Below, piece by piece: positions 21,717 through 30,072 of a stretch of DNA of 36,100 nucleotides; position 1 is the first letter of the stretch; each line of letters starts with the position of its first letter. The translations under genes were made by a program, and so were the position numbers. The stretch is from contig JAKVKY010000012.1 in assembly GCA_022484685.1 (NCBI GenBank), forward strand, positions 1 to 36,100, read 5' to 3'. The DNA comes from Acidaminococcaceae bacterium (GTDB taxonomy: Bacteria; Bacillota; Negativicutes; Acidaminococcales; Acidaminococcaceae). The notes below the pieces were generated by a model. That model was given only the letters and a program-made list of their open reading frames with translations. It made no database searches and was not told the origin of the DNA.

Positions 21717-24035
21717 ATGATTATTGCAGAAGACAGAAATAAGTTAGGCATGCGTGCCTTACTGGTGTACCGGTCCCTGAATCCTGAGGGCACCGGCCGC
21801 AAGATCATGGATAAGATGAAGAAGGAGCTGGAAGACAACGACGTAGAGGTTGTCACCGCCAATAATTCTTTTGACGCGGACATGCTCATTTATGCAGACC
21901 CCATGTTCCAGGCCCTGATCCTGGACTGGGACGTGGAAGACAATAAGACTCACAATCCGGCTAAACGGATTATTGATACCCTGCGCAGCCGTAACAGCAA
22001 GATGCCGATTTTCCTCTTCGGTGACACGGAAAGCGCCTCTGATATTCCTCTGGAGTACCTGCGTCAGGTCAACGACTTCCTGTGGCCTTTCGAAGACACC
22101 GCCGATTTTATCGCCGGCCGGGTCGTGGCTGCTATTACCCGTTACCGTAAGCATCTGCTGCCGCCCATGTTCAACGCCCTGGAAGAATTTTCCCGGGTGC
22201 ACGAATATTCCTGGCATACGCCCGGTCATACGGGTGGCACCGCCTTCATGAAATCGCCGGCGGGCCGCGCCTTCTTTGATTTCTTTGGCGAAAACCTGTT
22301 CCGCTCCGACCTGTCTATTTCCGTAGGCGGCCTGGGTTCCCTCTTAGACCACAGCGGTCCTATCGGCGAAGGCGAAAAATACGCCGCCAAGGTGTTCGGT
22401 TCCGACCGGACTTATTGCGTGACCAACGGTTCTTCTACCTCTAACCGGGTCATCTTCATGGCCTGCGTCACCAGGAACCAGATCGCCCTCTGCGACCGTA
22501 ACTGCCATAAATCCATCGAGCAGGCCATGACCATGACCTCCGCGATTCCTAACTATCTGCTGCCTACCCGTAACCGCTACGGGATCATCGGACCTATTCC
22601 TCCGGAAAGACTGATGCCGGCGGCTTTGAAAAAAGCCATTGCCAACAACCCTCTGGTCACGAAGAATATTGACCCGCATCCGGTACATGCCGTTATCACC
22701 AACTCCACTTATGACGGCCTGTGCTACAATGCTAAGCGGGTGGAAGAAATTTTAGGCCAGACCGTGGACAGGATGCATTTTGATGAAGCCTGGTACGGTT
22801 ATGCCCGCTTCAACCCGATTTACAAGGACCGTTTTGCTATGCACGGCGACCCCAAGAAACGGGACCGCAAGAAAGAGATGACGATTTTCGCCACCCAGAG
22901 CACCCATAAACTTTTGGCGGCTTTGTCCCAGGCTTCCTTCATCCATGTACGCGACGGCAAGAAAGCCGTGGACCATGCCCGCTTTAACGAAGCCTTCATG
23001 ATGCACGCTTCCACTTCCCCCAACTACGCCATCATCGCTTCTAACGATGTGACCGCCGCCATGATGGACGGCCAGGGCGGCAAGACCCTGACGGACGAAT
23101 CCATCCGCGAGGCGGTAGAGTTCCGGAAACTGGTGGCCAAGACTAACGCTGTCTATACTGCGGACAAGAGCTGGTTCTTTAATGTGTGGCAGCCGGATAC
23201 CGTTACCGTGAAGGGCAAAAAGGTGCCTTTCTATAAAGTGGATGACGAGTACCTGTGCACCCACAGCGACGCCTGGGTCCTGAAACCCAACGCCCAGTGG
23301 CACGGCTTTGGCGATATCGAAGACGGCTACTGCATGCTGGACCCCATTAAGGTTTCCGTGACCACCCCCGGTGTTTCTACCGATAAAGGCCTGGATAAAT
23401 GGGGCATCCCGGCGGCTATTTTCAGCGCCTACCTGGACCGCCGCGGCATCGTGGCCGAAAAGACCACGGACTTTACGGTGCTGTTCCTCTTCTCCCTGGG
23501 TATCACCAAGGGTAAATGGGGCACTTTGATGAACGCCATGCTGCAGTTTAAGCAGGATTATGACAACAACACGCCGCTGGAAAGCTGCATGCACGACCTG
23601 ATTGACGATTATGGCAGCCGTTACGAAGGTATGGGCCTGAAGGATCTGTGCGACGAGATGTTCAACGCCATGAAGACCATCAAGACCACCTATTATCTGG
23701 CCGCCGGTTTCTCCGTGCTGCCTCATCCGGATATGACTCCGGCCGATGCGTATGAGCAGCTGGTCCTGAACCATATTAAGAAGGTAGACCTGAAAGGTAT
23801 GGCCAATCAGACTTTGGCTACGGGCATCGTACCCTATCCGCCCGGAATTCCTCTGATCATGCCCGGTGAAAATGCCGGTCCGGAAAATGGTCCCCTTATC
23901 GGTTATCTGAAATCCCTGGAAGCTTTCGATAAATTATTCCCGGGCTTCATCCATGATTCCCACGGCGTGGAAATTGAGGACGGCAAGTATTTTGTGTACG
24001 TGCTGGACAAGAGCAAGCTGGGCAAGAAGAAATAA
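21717..24035 (+). CDS. adiA: Biodegradative arginine decarboxylase, AdiA-like
   Basis: A 772-residue fold-type I PLP decarboxylase that turns arginine into agmatine and CO2, consuming a cytoplasmic proton. ATG 21717 is chosen behind AAAGGAG; GTG 21708 overlaps that site. It has a response-regulator-like wing domain (about residues 1-130), then the PLP core with EYSWHTPGHTGGTAF, HFDEAWYGYARFNPIY and STHKLLAALSQAS, where Lys398 should bind PLP. The sequence follows E. coli AdiA closely (PAGR..FDFFGENLFRSD, RNRYGIIGPI, DKSWFFNVW, IPYPPGIP-like end) more than CadA or SpeC. It pairs with adiC to form an arginine-dependent acid-resistance system. Confidence 0.92.
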   Translation: MIIAEDRNKLGMRALLVYRSLNPEGTGRKIMDKMKKELEDNDVEVVTANNSFDADMLIYADPMFQALILDWDVEDNKTHNPAKRIIDTLRSRNSKMPIFLFGDTESASDIPLEYLRQVNDFLWPFEDTADFIAGRVVAAITRYRKHLLPPMFNALEEFSRVHEYSWHTPGHTGGTAFMKSPAGRAFFDFFGENLFRSDLSISVGGLGSLLDHSGPIGEGEKYAAKVFGSDRTYCVTNGSSTSNRVIFMACVTRNQIALCDRNCHKSIEQAMTMTSAIPNYLLPTRNRYGIIGPIPPERLMPAALKKAIANNPLVTKNIDPHPVHAVITNSTYDGLCYNAKRVEEILGQTVDRMHFDEAWYGYARFNPIYKDRFAMHGDPKKRDRKKEMTIFATQSTHKLLAALSQASFIHVRDGKKAVDHARFNEAFMMHASTSPNYAIIASNDVTAAMMDGQGGKTLTDESIREAVEFRKLVAKTNAVYTADKSWFFNVWQPDTVTVKGKKVPFYKVDDEYLCTHSDAWVLKPNAQWHGFGDIEDGYCMLDPIKVSVTTPGVSTDKGLDKWGIPAAIFSAYLDRRGIVAEKTTDFTVLFLFSLGITKGKWGTLMNAMLQFKQDYDNNTPLESCMHDLIDDYGSRYEGMGLKDLCDEMFNAMKTIKTTYYLAAGFSVLPHPDMTPADAYEQLVLNHIKKVDLKGMANQTLATGIVPYPPGIPLIMPGENAGPENGPLIGYLKSLEAFDKLFPGFIHDSHGVEIEDGKYFVYVLDKSKLGKKK

Positions 24036-24088
24036 AAACGGCGCAGCGGTAAAAGTTGAGCAAAGCAAAAGTACATGCGTAAAGTTAA

Positions 24089-24120
24089 AGAGGGTCTGCC
24101 GTCAGGCAGGCCCTTTTTTT
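24089..24120 (+). terminator. Intrinsic terminator after adiA
   Basis: AGGGTCTGCC pairs with GGCAGGCCCT (one G-U) around GTCA, followed by a T7 run. Confidence 0.92.
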
Positions 24121-24227
24121 ACGGTTAAGCCGGGACGGCACCACGGTGACCTTGTCAGGCTGCAGCCGTCACTTTTTGTGATTTCCCGGTGAACTGGCAA
24201 AGACAGGGTGTAAGAATAGTAAAAATG

Positions 24228-24236
24228 TGTTAAAAT
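24228..24236 (+). promoter_or_regulatory. Extended -10 promoter of the ACT/UPF0210 pair
   Basis: TGTTAAAAT fits an extended -10 element about 50 bp upstream of the ACT gene. The -35 region is not well conserved. Confidence 0.4.
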
Positions 24237-24285
24237 AGAAAAGACTTAGGGCGCAGGCCCAAATATGTGGAGGGGTGGAAACAAG

Positions 24286-24555
24286 ATGCGTATCGTATTG
24301 ACTATCGTCGGCAAAGACAAGGTGGGCATCACGGCAGGTGTGAGCCGCGCTTTGGCCGAGAACAATGTAAATATCCTGAACATCGACCAGAATATCGTCA
24401 GTGGCTTTTTTAACATGGTGCTGATCGGGGACATGGAAAACGCCAAGGTGGATTTAGCCACCTTGAAAAAAGTTTTTGAAGACCTGGGCAGGCAGCTGGG
24501 CGTAGAGATCCGCGTACAGAGCGAAGCTATCTTTACGGCGATGCACGACATTTAG
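24286..24555 (+). CDS. ACT domain protein (UPF0237 family)
   Basis: An 89-residue single ACT domain: [20 protein letters not shown], then [21 protein letters not shown] and [22 protein letters not shown] domains bind amino acids and control enzymes. This family is almost always beside the UPF0210/PFL gene, as here, 11 bases downstream, so it may be its ligand-sensing partner. ATG 24286 is preferred over ATG 24265 because GGAGGGG lies at 24269-24275 and family members start MR-x-V-TVVG. Confidence 0.9.
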   Translation: MRIVLTIVGKDKVGITAGVSRALAENNVNILNIDQNIVSGFFNMVLIGDMENAKVDLATLKKVFEDLGRQLGVEIRVQSEAIFTAMHDI

Positions 24556-24566
24556 GAGGCAGCGAT

Positions 24567-25931
24567 ATGGCAATGTTAACCATTAAGGATGTGCTGGAAA
24601 CCACCCAGATGATCACCCAGAATAATTTGGACGTACGTACCATTACCATGGGCATCAGTCTCCGGGATTGCTGTCATCCGGACATCAAAGTTTGTGCGGC
24701 GAAGATTTATGATAAGATTACCCATAAGGCCGAACATCTGGCGCAGGTGGGGCAGGATTTGGAAGCGGAACTGGGCGTGCCCATCATCCATAAACGTATT
24801 TCCGTAACTCCTATCGCCCTGGTGGGTGAAAGCTGCGAGGCTGCGGATTATGTGCCGTTAGCCCAGGCTTTGGATAAAGCGGGTAAGGCCGTAGGCGTGA
24901 ATTTTGTGGGCGGGTTCAGCGCCCTGGTGGATAAAGGTTACACGGTAGGCGACCGCAAGCTGGTAGCTTCCATCCCGGAAGCGCTGGCTACCACGGACAT
25001 CGTCTGCTCCTCGGTAGCGGTAGGTTCTACCAAATGCGGTATCAACATGGACGCCGTCGCCGAAATGGGCCGCGTGGTGAAAGCAACAGCCGCCAAAACG
25101 GCAGACAAGGATGCTCTCGGCTGCGCCAAGTTAGTGGTCTTTTGTAACTCGGTGCCGGATAATCCTTTCATGGCCGGCGCTTTCCACGGCGTCACGGAAC
25201 CGGAAACGGTAATCAACGTAGGCGTCAGCGGCCCGGGTGTGGTCAAGCATGCCCTGGAAGCGGTACGGGGCCAGGATATCGGCGCCGTAGCGGAAACTAT
25301 TAAACGTACGGCCTTTAAGATTACCCGGGTAGGCCAGCTGGTAGCCCAGGAAGCTGCCCGCAGGCTGAACACCCAGTTCGGCATCATCGATCTGTCCCTG
25401 GCGCCTACGCCGGCGGTAGGCGACAGCGTGGCCCGCATCCTGGAAGAGATCGGCCTGGAAAGCTGCGGCGGTCCCGGTACCACGGCGGCGCTGGCTTTGC
25501 TCAACGACGCGGTGAAGAAGGGCGGCCTCATGGCCTCCAGTTATGTGGGCGGCCTTTCCGGCGCCTTTATTCCCGTCAGCGAGGACGAAGGCATGATTGC
25601 GGCGGTGGAGAAAGGTACCCTCAGCATCGAGAAGCTGGAAGCCATGACCTGTGTCTGCTCCGTAGGCCTGGACATGATCGCCATTCCCGGCGATACCACG
25701 GCGGCGACAATCTCTGCCATTATCGCGGACGAAGCCGCTATCGGCATGATTAATAATAAGACCACGGCGGTCCGGGTGATACCGGTGCCCGGCAAAGGCG
25801 TAGGCGACAAGGCCGAGTTCGGCGGGCTCTTGGGTTATGCGCCCATCCTGCCGGTGAAGACCGTGAAGCCGGACATGTTTATTAACCGGGGCGGCAGGAT
25901 TCCGGCGCCGGTGCGCAGCTTAACCAATTGA
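24567..25931 (+). CDS. UPF0210 (DUF711/PFL-like) family protein
   Basis: A 454-residue member of UPF0210, a family structurally related to glycyl-radical enzymes but of unknown reaction. Recognisable parts: [17 protein letters not shown] near the start, [55 protein letters not shown] and, at the end, [11 protein letters not shown] and [19 protein letters not shown] 24567 lies behind AGGAGG. It forms a pair with the preceding ACT gene. No substrate can be read from the sequence. Confidence 0.92.
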   Translation: MAMLTIKDVLETTQMITQNNLDVRTITMGISLRDCCHPDIKVCAAKIYDKITHKAEHLAQVGQDLEAELGVPIIHKRISVTPIALVGESCEAADYVPLAQALDKAGKAVGVNFVGGFSALVDKGYTVGDRKLVASIPEALATTDIVCSSVAVGSTKCGINMDAVAEMGRVVKATAAKTADKDALGCAKLVVFCNSVPDNPFMAGAFHGVTEPETVINVGVSGPGVVKHALEAVRGQDIGAVAETIKRTAFKITRVGQLVAQEAARRLNTQFGIIDLSLAPTPAVGDSVARILEEIGLESCGGPGTTAALALLNDAVKKGGLMASSYVGGLSGAFIPVSEDEGMIAAVEKGTLSIEKLEAMTCVCSVGLDMIAIPGDTTAATISAIIADEAAIGMINNKTTAVRVIPVPGKGVGDKAEFGGLLGYAPILPVKTVKPDMFINRGGRIPAPVRSLTN

Positions 25932-25940
25932 GGTGAGTAG

Positions 25941-26576
25941 ATGAATAAGGCAACAAAGACTGCCATCCTGGCAGCTTTGGAGAAAAAATACAAAGGTACC
26001 ACTACCATGCTGCATTACAACTCTCCTTTTGAGCTGTTGTGCGCGGTAATCCTGTCGGCCCAGTGCACCGATGAACGGGTGAACAAGGTGACGGCCCGGA
26101 TTTTCCCCCGGCTGAACACGCCGGAGAAGATGGGGGCTTTGACCCAGGCCCAGATGGAAGCAGAGATTCACGACTGCGGTTTGTTCCGGGCCAAGGCGAA
26201 AAACCTTTTAGGCATGTGCCACATGCTGCTGGAAAAATATGACGGCGAACTGCCTAAAGATATTCCTTCCCTGCGGGAGCTGCCCGGCGTGGGCCAGAAA
26301 ACGGCTAACGTGGTAGGCAGCATCGTCTACCATATCCCAGCTATCGCGGTAGACACCCATGTTTTTCGTGTGTCCCACCGGTTGGGGTTGGCTAAGGGTG
26401 CCGACCCGCTGGAAACGGAGCACGAGCTGCAGAAAGTTATCCCGAAGGAGAACTGGAGCGACGCCCATCACTGGCTGATCTGGCACGGACGCCTGGTGTG
26501 CAAGGCCCGGAAGCCTTTGTGTAAAGGCTGCGTGTGCGTGGATTTGTGTCCTTACAAAGATAAAAATTTTGAATGA
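25941..26576 (+). CDS. nth: Endonuclease III
   Basis: A 211-residue DNA glycosylase/AP lyase for oxidised pyrimidines. Helix-hairpin-helix LPGVGQKTANVVGS carries Lys120 and the following AVDTHVFRV carries Asp138; these numbers match the catalytic Lys120/Asp138 of E. coli Nth. The C-terminal CKARKPLCKGCVCVDLC supplies the four cysteines of the [4Fe-4S] cluster. ATG 25941 follows GAGGTGAG and lies 9 bases after UPF0210. A terminator follows. Confidence 0.96.
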   Translation: MNKATKTAILAALEKKYKGTTTMLHYNSPFELLCAVILSAQCTDERVNKVTARIFPRLNTPEKMGALTQAQMEAEIHDCGLFRAKAKNLLGMCHMLLEKYDGELPKDIPSLRELPGVGQKTANVVGSIVYHIPAIAVDTHVFRVSHRLGLAKGADPLETEHELQKVIPKENWSDAHHWLIWHGRLVCKARKPLCKGCVCVDLCPYKDKNFE

Positions 26577-26578
26577 CT

Positions 26579-26627
26579 AATACCTGCCGTGGCGGCTTGT
26601 CGTACGTAGCTGCGGCGGGTATTTTTT
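26579..26627 (+). terminator. Intrinsic terminator after nth
   Basis: AATACCTGCCG pairs with CGGCGGGTATT (one G-U), with a loop of about 23 nt and a T6 tail. Confidence 0.75.
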
Positions 26628-26735
26628 ATGCCGGCACTGGCGGGGTAAAACAGCGGTAAGCAGCTGTGTTGGTCCGGTGGTTACAGGCTGGCAATAGGTG
26701 TGTTAGCCAGTCTTAATAAGTGAGGAGGGAGAGAC

Positions 26736-27959
26736 ATCACTAAGGAAGAAGTTTTACACAAGTATTTCGGGTATGAGACTTTCCGGCCGGGGCAGGCGGA
26801 GATTATCGACCAGATCCTGGCAGGGCGGGAACTTTTAGCGGTGCTGCCCACCGGGGCGGGAAAAAGTTTGTGCTTTCAGGTGCCGGCGCTGCTCCTGCCG
26901 GGACTAACCCTGGTCGTATCGCCGCTGATCTCGCTGATGCGGGACCAGGTGGAACATCTGCGGCAGGCAGGTATCGCGGCGGCCTGCGTGGACAGCGCTG
27001 TCAGCAGTAATGCCTACGGCAAAACTTTGTACGAGACCAGGGCCGGGCGCTACAAGCTGCTCTACGTTTCCCCGGAAAGATTGCAGAACCCGGCCTTCTT
27101 ACAGTTTGTCCGGCATACACCCATCAGCATGCTGGTGGTGGACGAGGCCCACTGCGTGTCTCAGTGGGGCCACGATTTCCGCCCTCAGTATTTAAAAATT
27201 GCCAGCTTCCTGGAACGGCTGCCGGAGCGTCCGCGGTATGCGGCGTTCACGGCGACGGCTACGCCCCGGGTGCGGCAGGATATCCTGGCGGGTTTGTGTA
27301 TGCGGGATGCGCAACTGGTTTGTACCGGCTTTGACCGGCCCAATTTATTTTTTGCCGTGGCCCGGCCGGTGCAGAAGCAGCGGGAACTGCTGCGGCAGTT
27401 AGAACCGCGCCGACAGGAAAGCGGCATCATCTACTGCGCCACCCGGGCGCTGACGGAACAGGTGGCGCGGTTTTTGCAGGAACACGGTTTTGCGGCGGCC
27501 CGCTACCATGCCGGTCTCACGCCCAAGGAAAGGGTGACGGCCCGGGATAAGTTTGTACGGGATGAGATCAAGATCATGGTGGCCACCAACGCTTTCGGCA
27601 TGGGTATCGATAAAGGCAATGTCTCCTTCGTCATCCATTACAACATGCCCCTCAACCTGGAAGGGTATTACCAGGAAGCGGGCCGGGCCGGACGGGACGG
27701 TAAGCAGGCCCTGTGTCTGCTGTTCTATGATCGCAGCGACTGGGACTTAAACCATTACCTGGCCCCGGACAAGGAGGCGCAGCTGCAGCAGATGTGGGAC
27801 TACTGCGAGGAACGGGGCTGTCTGCGCCACCATCTGCTGCGTTATTTTGGCGAAGTACCGGCGGAGAGGTGCGGAGCCTGCAGCAACTGCCGTCCGGCGG
27901 GACTGTGGCGGCAGTTTAAACTATTGTTTAAATTTTCGCAGGAAAAGCAGGAATTTTAG
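26736..27959 (+). CDS. recQ: RecQ-family DNA helicase, short form, apparent ATC start
   Basis: A 407-residue 3'-5' DNA helicase. The family N-terminus is present in frame: EEVLHKYFGYETFRPGQAEII, including the conserved F-R-P-G-Q. The only codon placed correctly behind the strong GAGGAGGGAGAG site (26722-26733) is ATC at 26736, because an in-frame TGA lies at 26721-26723 and the first standard start, GTG 26841, would remove the Q motif. Core motifs: LPTGAGKSLCFQ, VDEAHCVSQWGHDFRP, FTATATP, ATNAFGMGIDKGNV and QEAGRAGRDG. A zinc-binding CEERGC..RCGACSNC follows. The winged-helix and HRDC domains are absent, so it is a short RecQ. Confidence 0.87.
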   Translation: MTKEEVLHKYFGYETFRPGQAEIIDQILAGRELLAVLPTGAGKSLCFQVPALLLPGLTLVVSPLISLMRDQVEHLRQAGIAAACVDSAVSSNAYGKTLYETRAGRYKLLYVSPERLQNPAFLQFVRHTPISMLVVDEAHCVSQWGHDFRPQYLKIASFLERLPERPRYAAFTATATPRVRQDILAGLCMRDAQLVCTGFDRPNLFFAVARPVQKQRELLRQLEPRRQESGIIYCATRALTEQVARFLQEHGFAAARYHAGLTPKERVTARDKFVRDEIKIMVATNAFGMGIDKGNVSFVIHYNMPLNLEGYYQEAGRAGRDGKQALCLLFYDRSDWDLNHYLAPDKEAQLQQMWDYCEERGCLRHHLLRYFGEVPAERCGACSNCRPAGLWRQFKLLFKFSQEKQEF

Positions 27960-28049
27960 CGAATACTAATAATATGGATAAGTTTTGAAAGACATGACTA
28001 CAGAGCTAGCCTAAATTTAGCTACAGGTACTTAAAGGAGGTCTTTGTTC

Positions 28050-29654
28050 ATGAAGTTAACCTTTTTAGGAGCTGCCAGGACGGTAACCGGTTCTTGTTAC
28101 CTGCTGGAAGTGAACGGCAAGAAGATGCTGGTGGATTGCGGTATGTTCCAGGGGTCCAAGCTGATCACTCAGTTTAACCGGCGGCCTTTTGCTTTTGCCC
28201 CGGGCAGCATTGATGCCATGATTTTGACCCACGCCCATATCGACCACAGCGGCCTCATTCCCAAACTGGTGAAGGAAGGCTACAAGGGTCCCATCCACTG
28301 CACCAAGTCCACCCAGCAGCTGTGCACCATCCTGCTGCCTGACAGCGCCCATATCCAGGAATCGGATGCGGAATTTAACAACCGCAAAGGCATGCGTGCC
28401 GGCCGTCCGGAAGAGCAGCCGCTGTATTCCGTGGATGATGCGTATACGGCCATGACCAATTTTGTGGTCCATGACTTTGACCAGGATATTGAAGTTCTTC
28501 CCGGCGTGGTAGCCAAGTTCCGGGTAGCGGGCCATATTTTGGGCAGCGCCTATGTGGAACTGCATATCACCGAGAACGGCAAGAACACGAAATTAATTTT
28601 CACCGGCGATATCGGCCAGCCGGACCAGCCCATCATCGACGACCCGGCTCATATTAGCGGCGCTGATTTTATCGTCACCGAATCCACTTATGGCAACCGT
28701 GTGCACGAAAAGTCCGATAAGAAGGCGGAACTGACCAAGATTATCACCGAGACCATCGCCAAAGGCGGCAACGTGGTCATCCCGGCTTTTGCCGTCGGCC
28801 GTACCCAGGTGCTGCTCTATTATTTCCAGCAGCTGCTGGCCGAGAAAAAGATCCCGGATGTGCCTATCTATATCGACAGCCCCATGGCCACCAAGGTCAC
28901 GGGTATTACCTTAAACAGCACGGAGGAGTTTGACGCGGAGGCCCAGGCCATCGTGAAAGCCCAGGGCAAACTCTACGCTATGCCTAACGTGCACTTTACG
29001 GCTACGCCTCAGGAATCCCGCATGATTAATGCCATGGAAGGCCCCAAGATCATCATGTCCGCCAGCGGTATGGCGGATGCTGGCCGGATCCTGCATCATC
29101 TGAAACATAATTTGTGGCGCCCGGAGTGCTGCGTGGTCTTTGCCGGTTATCAGGCGGACGGCAGCATGGGCCGCCGGTTGTTAGACGGCGTAAAAATGGT
29201 GAAGATCATGGGCGAGCCTATCAAGGTGGCCGCTACCATTTACAACATGACCGCGTTCTCGGCGCATGCTGATAAGGACCAGCTGCTGGCCTGGTACAAG
29301 AAGATGGAGCAGAAGCCCAAGATTTTCTTTGTGACCCACGGCGAGTACGATGCTTCTTCCACCCTGGCCAAGATTTTGCAGTGCGAGCTGGGCACGGCGA
29401 CCTATGTGCCCCAGTACGGCGACGAGGTGGAAATCTCCGGATCCGAGTACAAGATCAACCAGACCCCGTCTATCTCCAATGTGCCTGATGTGGCCGCCCT
29501 CCGTGATTACCTTAAATCCCTGGAGGCCGACTATCTGCACCAGTGCGACCGGATTGAGAAGATGGTGGTCCAGGATAACAGTAAGGCGCCGACTATCCGC
29601 AAACGTCTGGAGAAACTCAAAGCGGCCATGGATGATTTGCTGACCAATGTTTAA
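28050..29654 (+). CDS. Metallo-beta-lactamase/beta-CASP ribonuclease-like protein
   Basis: A 534-residue protein with an N-terminal MBL fold and an inserted beta-CASP domain. The metal motif is HAHIDH at residues 61-66 (in LTHAHIDHSGLIPKL); later GHILGSAY, FTGDIG, ESTYGNR, the beta-CASP DSPMA and MSASGM segments, and FSAHADK at the C-terminal metal site. It matches the CPSF73/YSH1-like RNA-processing exonuclease group of bacteria, acting on RNA rather than beta-lactams; RNase J differs in layout. A C-terminal helical tail ends LKAAMDDLLTNV. AAAGGAGG precedes ATG 28050. No terminator was seen after it. Confidence 0.88.
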   Translation: MKLTFLGAARTVTGSCYLLEVNGKKMLVDCGMFQGSKLITQFNRRPFAFAPGSIDAMILTHAHIDHSGLIPKLVKEGYKGPIHCTKSTQQLCTILLPDSAHIQESDAEFNNRKGMRAGRPEEQPLYSVDDAYTAMTNFVVHDFDQDIEVLPGVVAKFRVAGHILGSAYVELHITENGKNTKLIFTGDIGQPDQPIIDDPAHISGADFIVTESTYGNRVHEKSDKKAELTKIITETIAKGGNVVIPAFAVGRTQVLLYYFQQLLAEKKIPDVPIYIDSPMATKVTGITLNSTEEFDAEAQAIVKAQGKLYAMPNVHFTATPQESRMINAMEGPKIIMSASGMADAGRILHHLKHNLWRPECCVVFAGYQADGSMGRRLLDGVKMVKIMGEPIKVAATIYNMTAFSAHADKDQLLAWYKKMEQKPKIFFVTHGEYDASSTLAKILQCELGTATYVPQYGDEVEISGSEYKINQTPSISNVPDVAALRDYLKSLEADYLHQCDRIEKMVVQDNSKAPTIRKRLEKLKAAMDDLLTNV

Positions 29655-29726
29655 GCTAGAAAACGCGTACTTTTGTCTTGTAGGGGCGCACGAAAAAGAA
29701 ATTTCTTACAAATTTACGAAAAAATG

Positions 29727-29755
29727 TTGACAAGAACGTATACTTTTGTTATACT
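29727..29755 (+). promoter_or_regulatory. Promoter of the T-box/TRAP operon
   Basis: TTGACA (29727-29732) and TATACT (29750-29755) with a 17-bp spacer. Start expected near 29762. A related string, CGTACTTTTGT, lies upstream at about 29675. Confidence 0.85.
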
Positions 29756-29761
29756 TGCTTC

Positions 29762-30009
29762 AACATTTAAAAAAAGCTTAGGCTTTTTGTAAACAGTGAT
29801 GAACAGAAATGAAAGTTTCGGCGTGCCCCAGAGAGCCGTTGGCCGGTGTAAAACGGCAGCACAGGAAATTTTCTCTCATCTGCGAACCCTTTTTCTGAAC
29901 GGTGGCTGACACCTTTAGGAAAAAGCGCTGCGGCGGCGTTACCGGCCAGGAGTATAATATAGGGTGGTACCGCGTATAGACGCCCCTGTCATTTGGCAGG
30001 GGCGTTTTT
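29762..30009 (+). ncRNA. T-box leader riboswitch
   Basis: A tRNA-sensing leader of about 250 nt. The T-box AGGGTGGTACCGCG is complete at 29961-29974, followed by the terminator. Stem I features are visible: a K-turn-like GTGATGA (29796-29802), GAAAGTTTC (29811-29819) able to pair with GAAATTTTC (29865-29873), and the distal loop motif CAGAGAG..GG..GGTG (29829-29848) with CCGTT/AACGG. Uncharged tRNA should pair with the T-box and prevent termination, raising expression of the TRAP operon. The specifier codon is not certain; CUC (Leu) at 29875-29877, followed by A, is one candidate, and others in 29866-29890 are possible. Confidence 0.9.
29980..30009 (+). terminator. T-box terminator hairpin
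   Basis: ACGCCCCTG pairs with CAGGGGCGT, followed by T5. It is the regulated terminator of the leader and lies about 60 bases before the DctP start. Confidence 0.92.
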
Positions 30010-30072
30010 ATATGGGGTTAAGAGATAGAAACAGCCACACAAAATGAGGGAAAGGTTTATGAGGTGAACGAC

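Noticed and set aside
22752-23774. 340-codon open frame antisense to adiA
   Set aside because: It lies wholly inside the well-supported decarboxylase gene, is His/Gly/Val-rich as expected from the reverse of its codons, has no ribosome binding site and resembles no family.
29769-29790. Separate terminator (A-rich GC hairpin) just after the T-box promoter
   Set aside because: The stem is almost all A-T with two G-C pairs and lies within about 10 bases of the transcript start, too early for an intrinsic terminator; it is taken as part of the leader.
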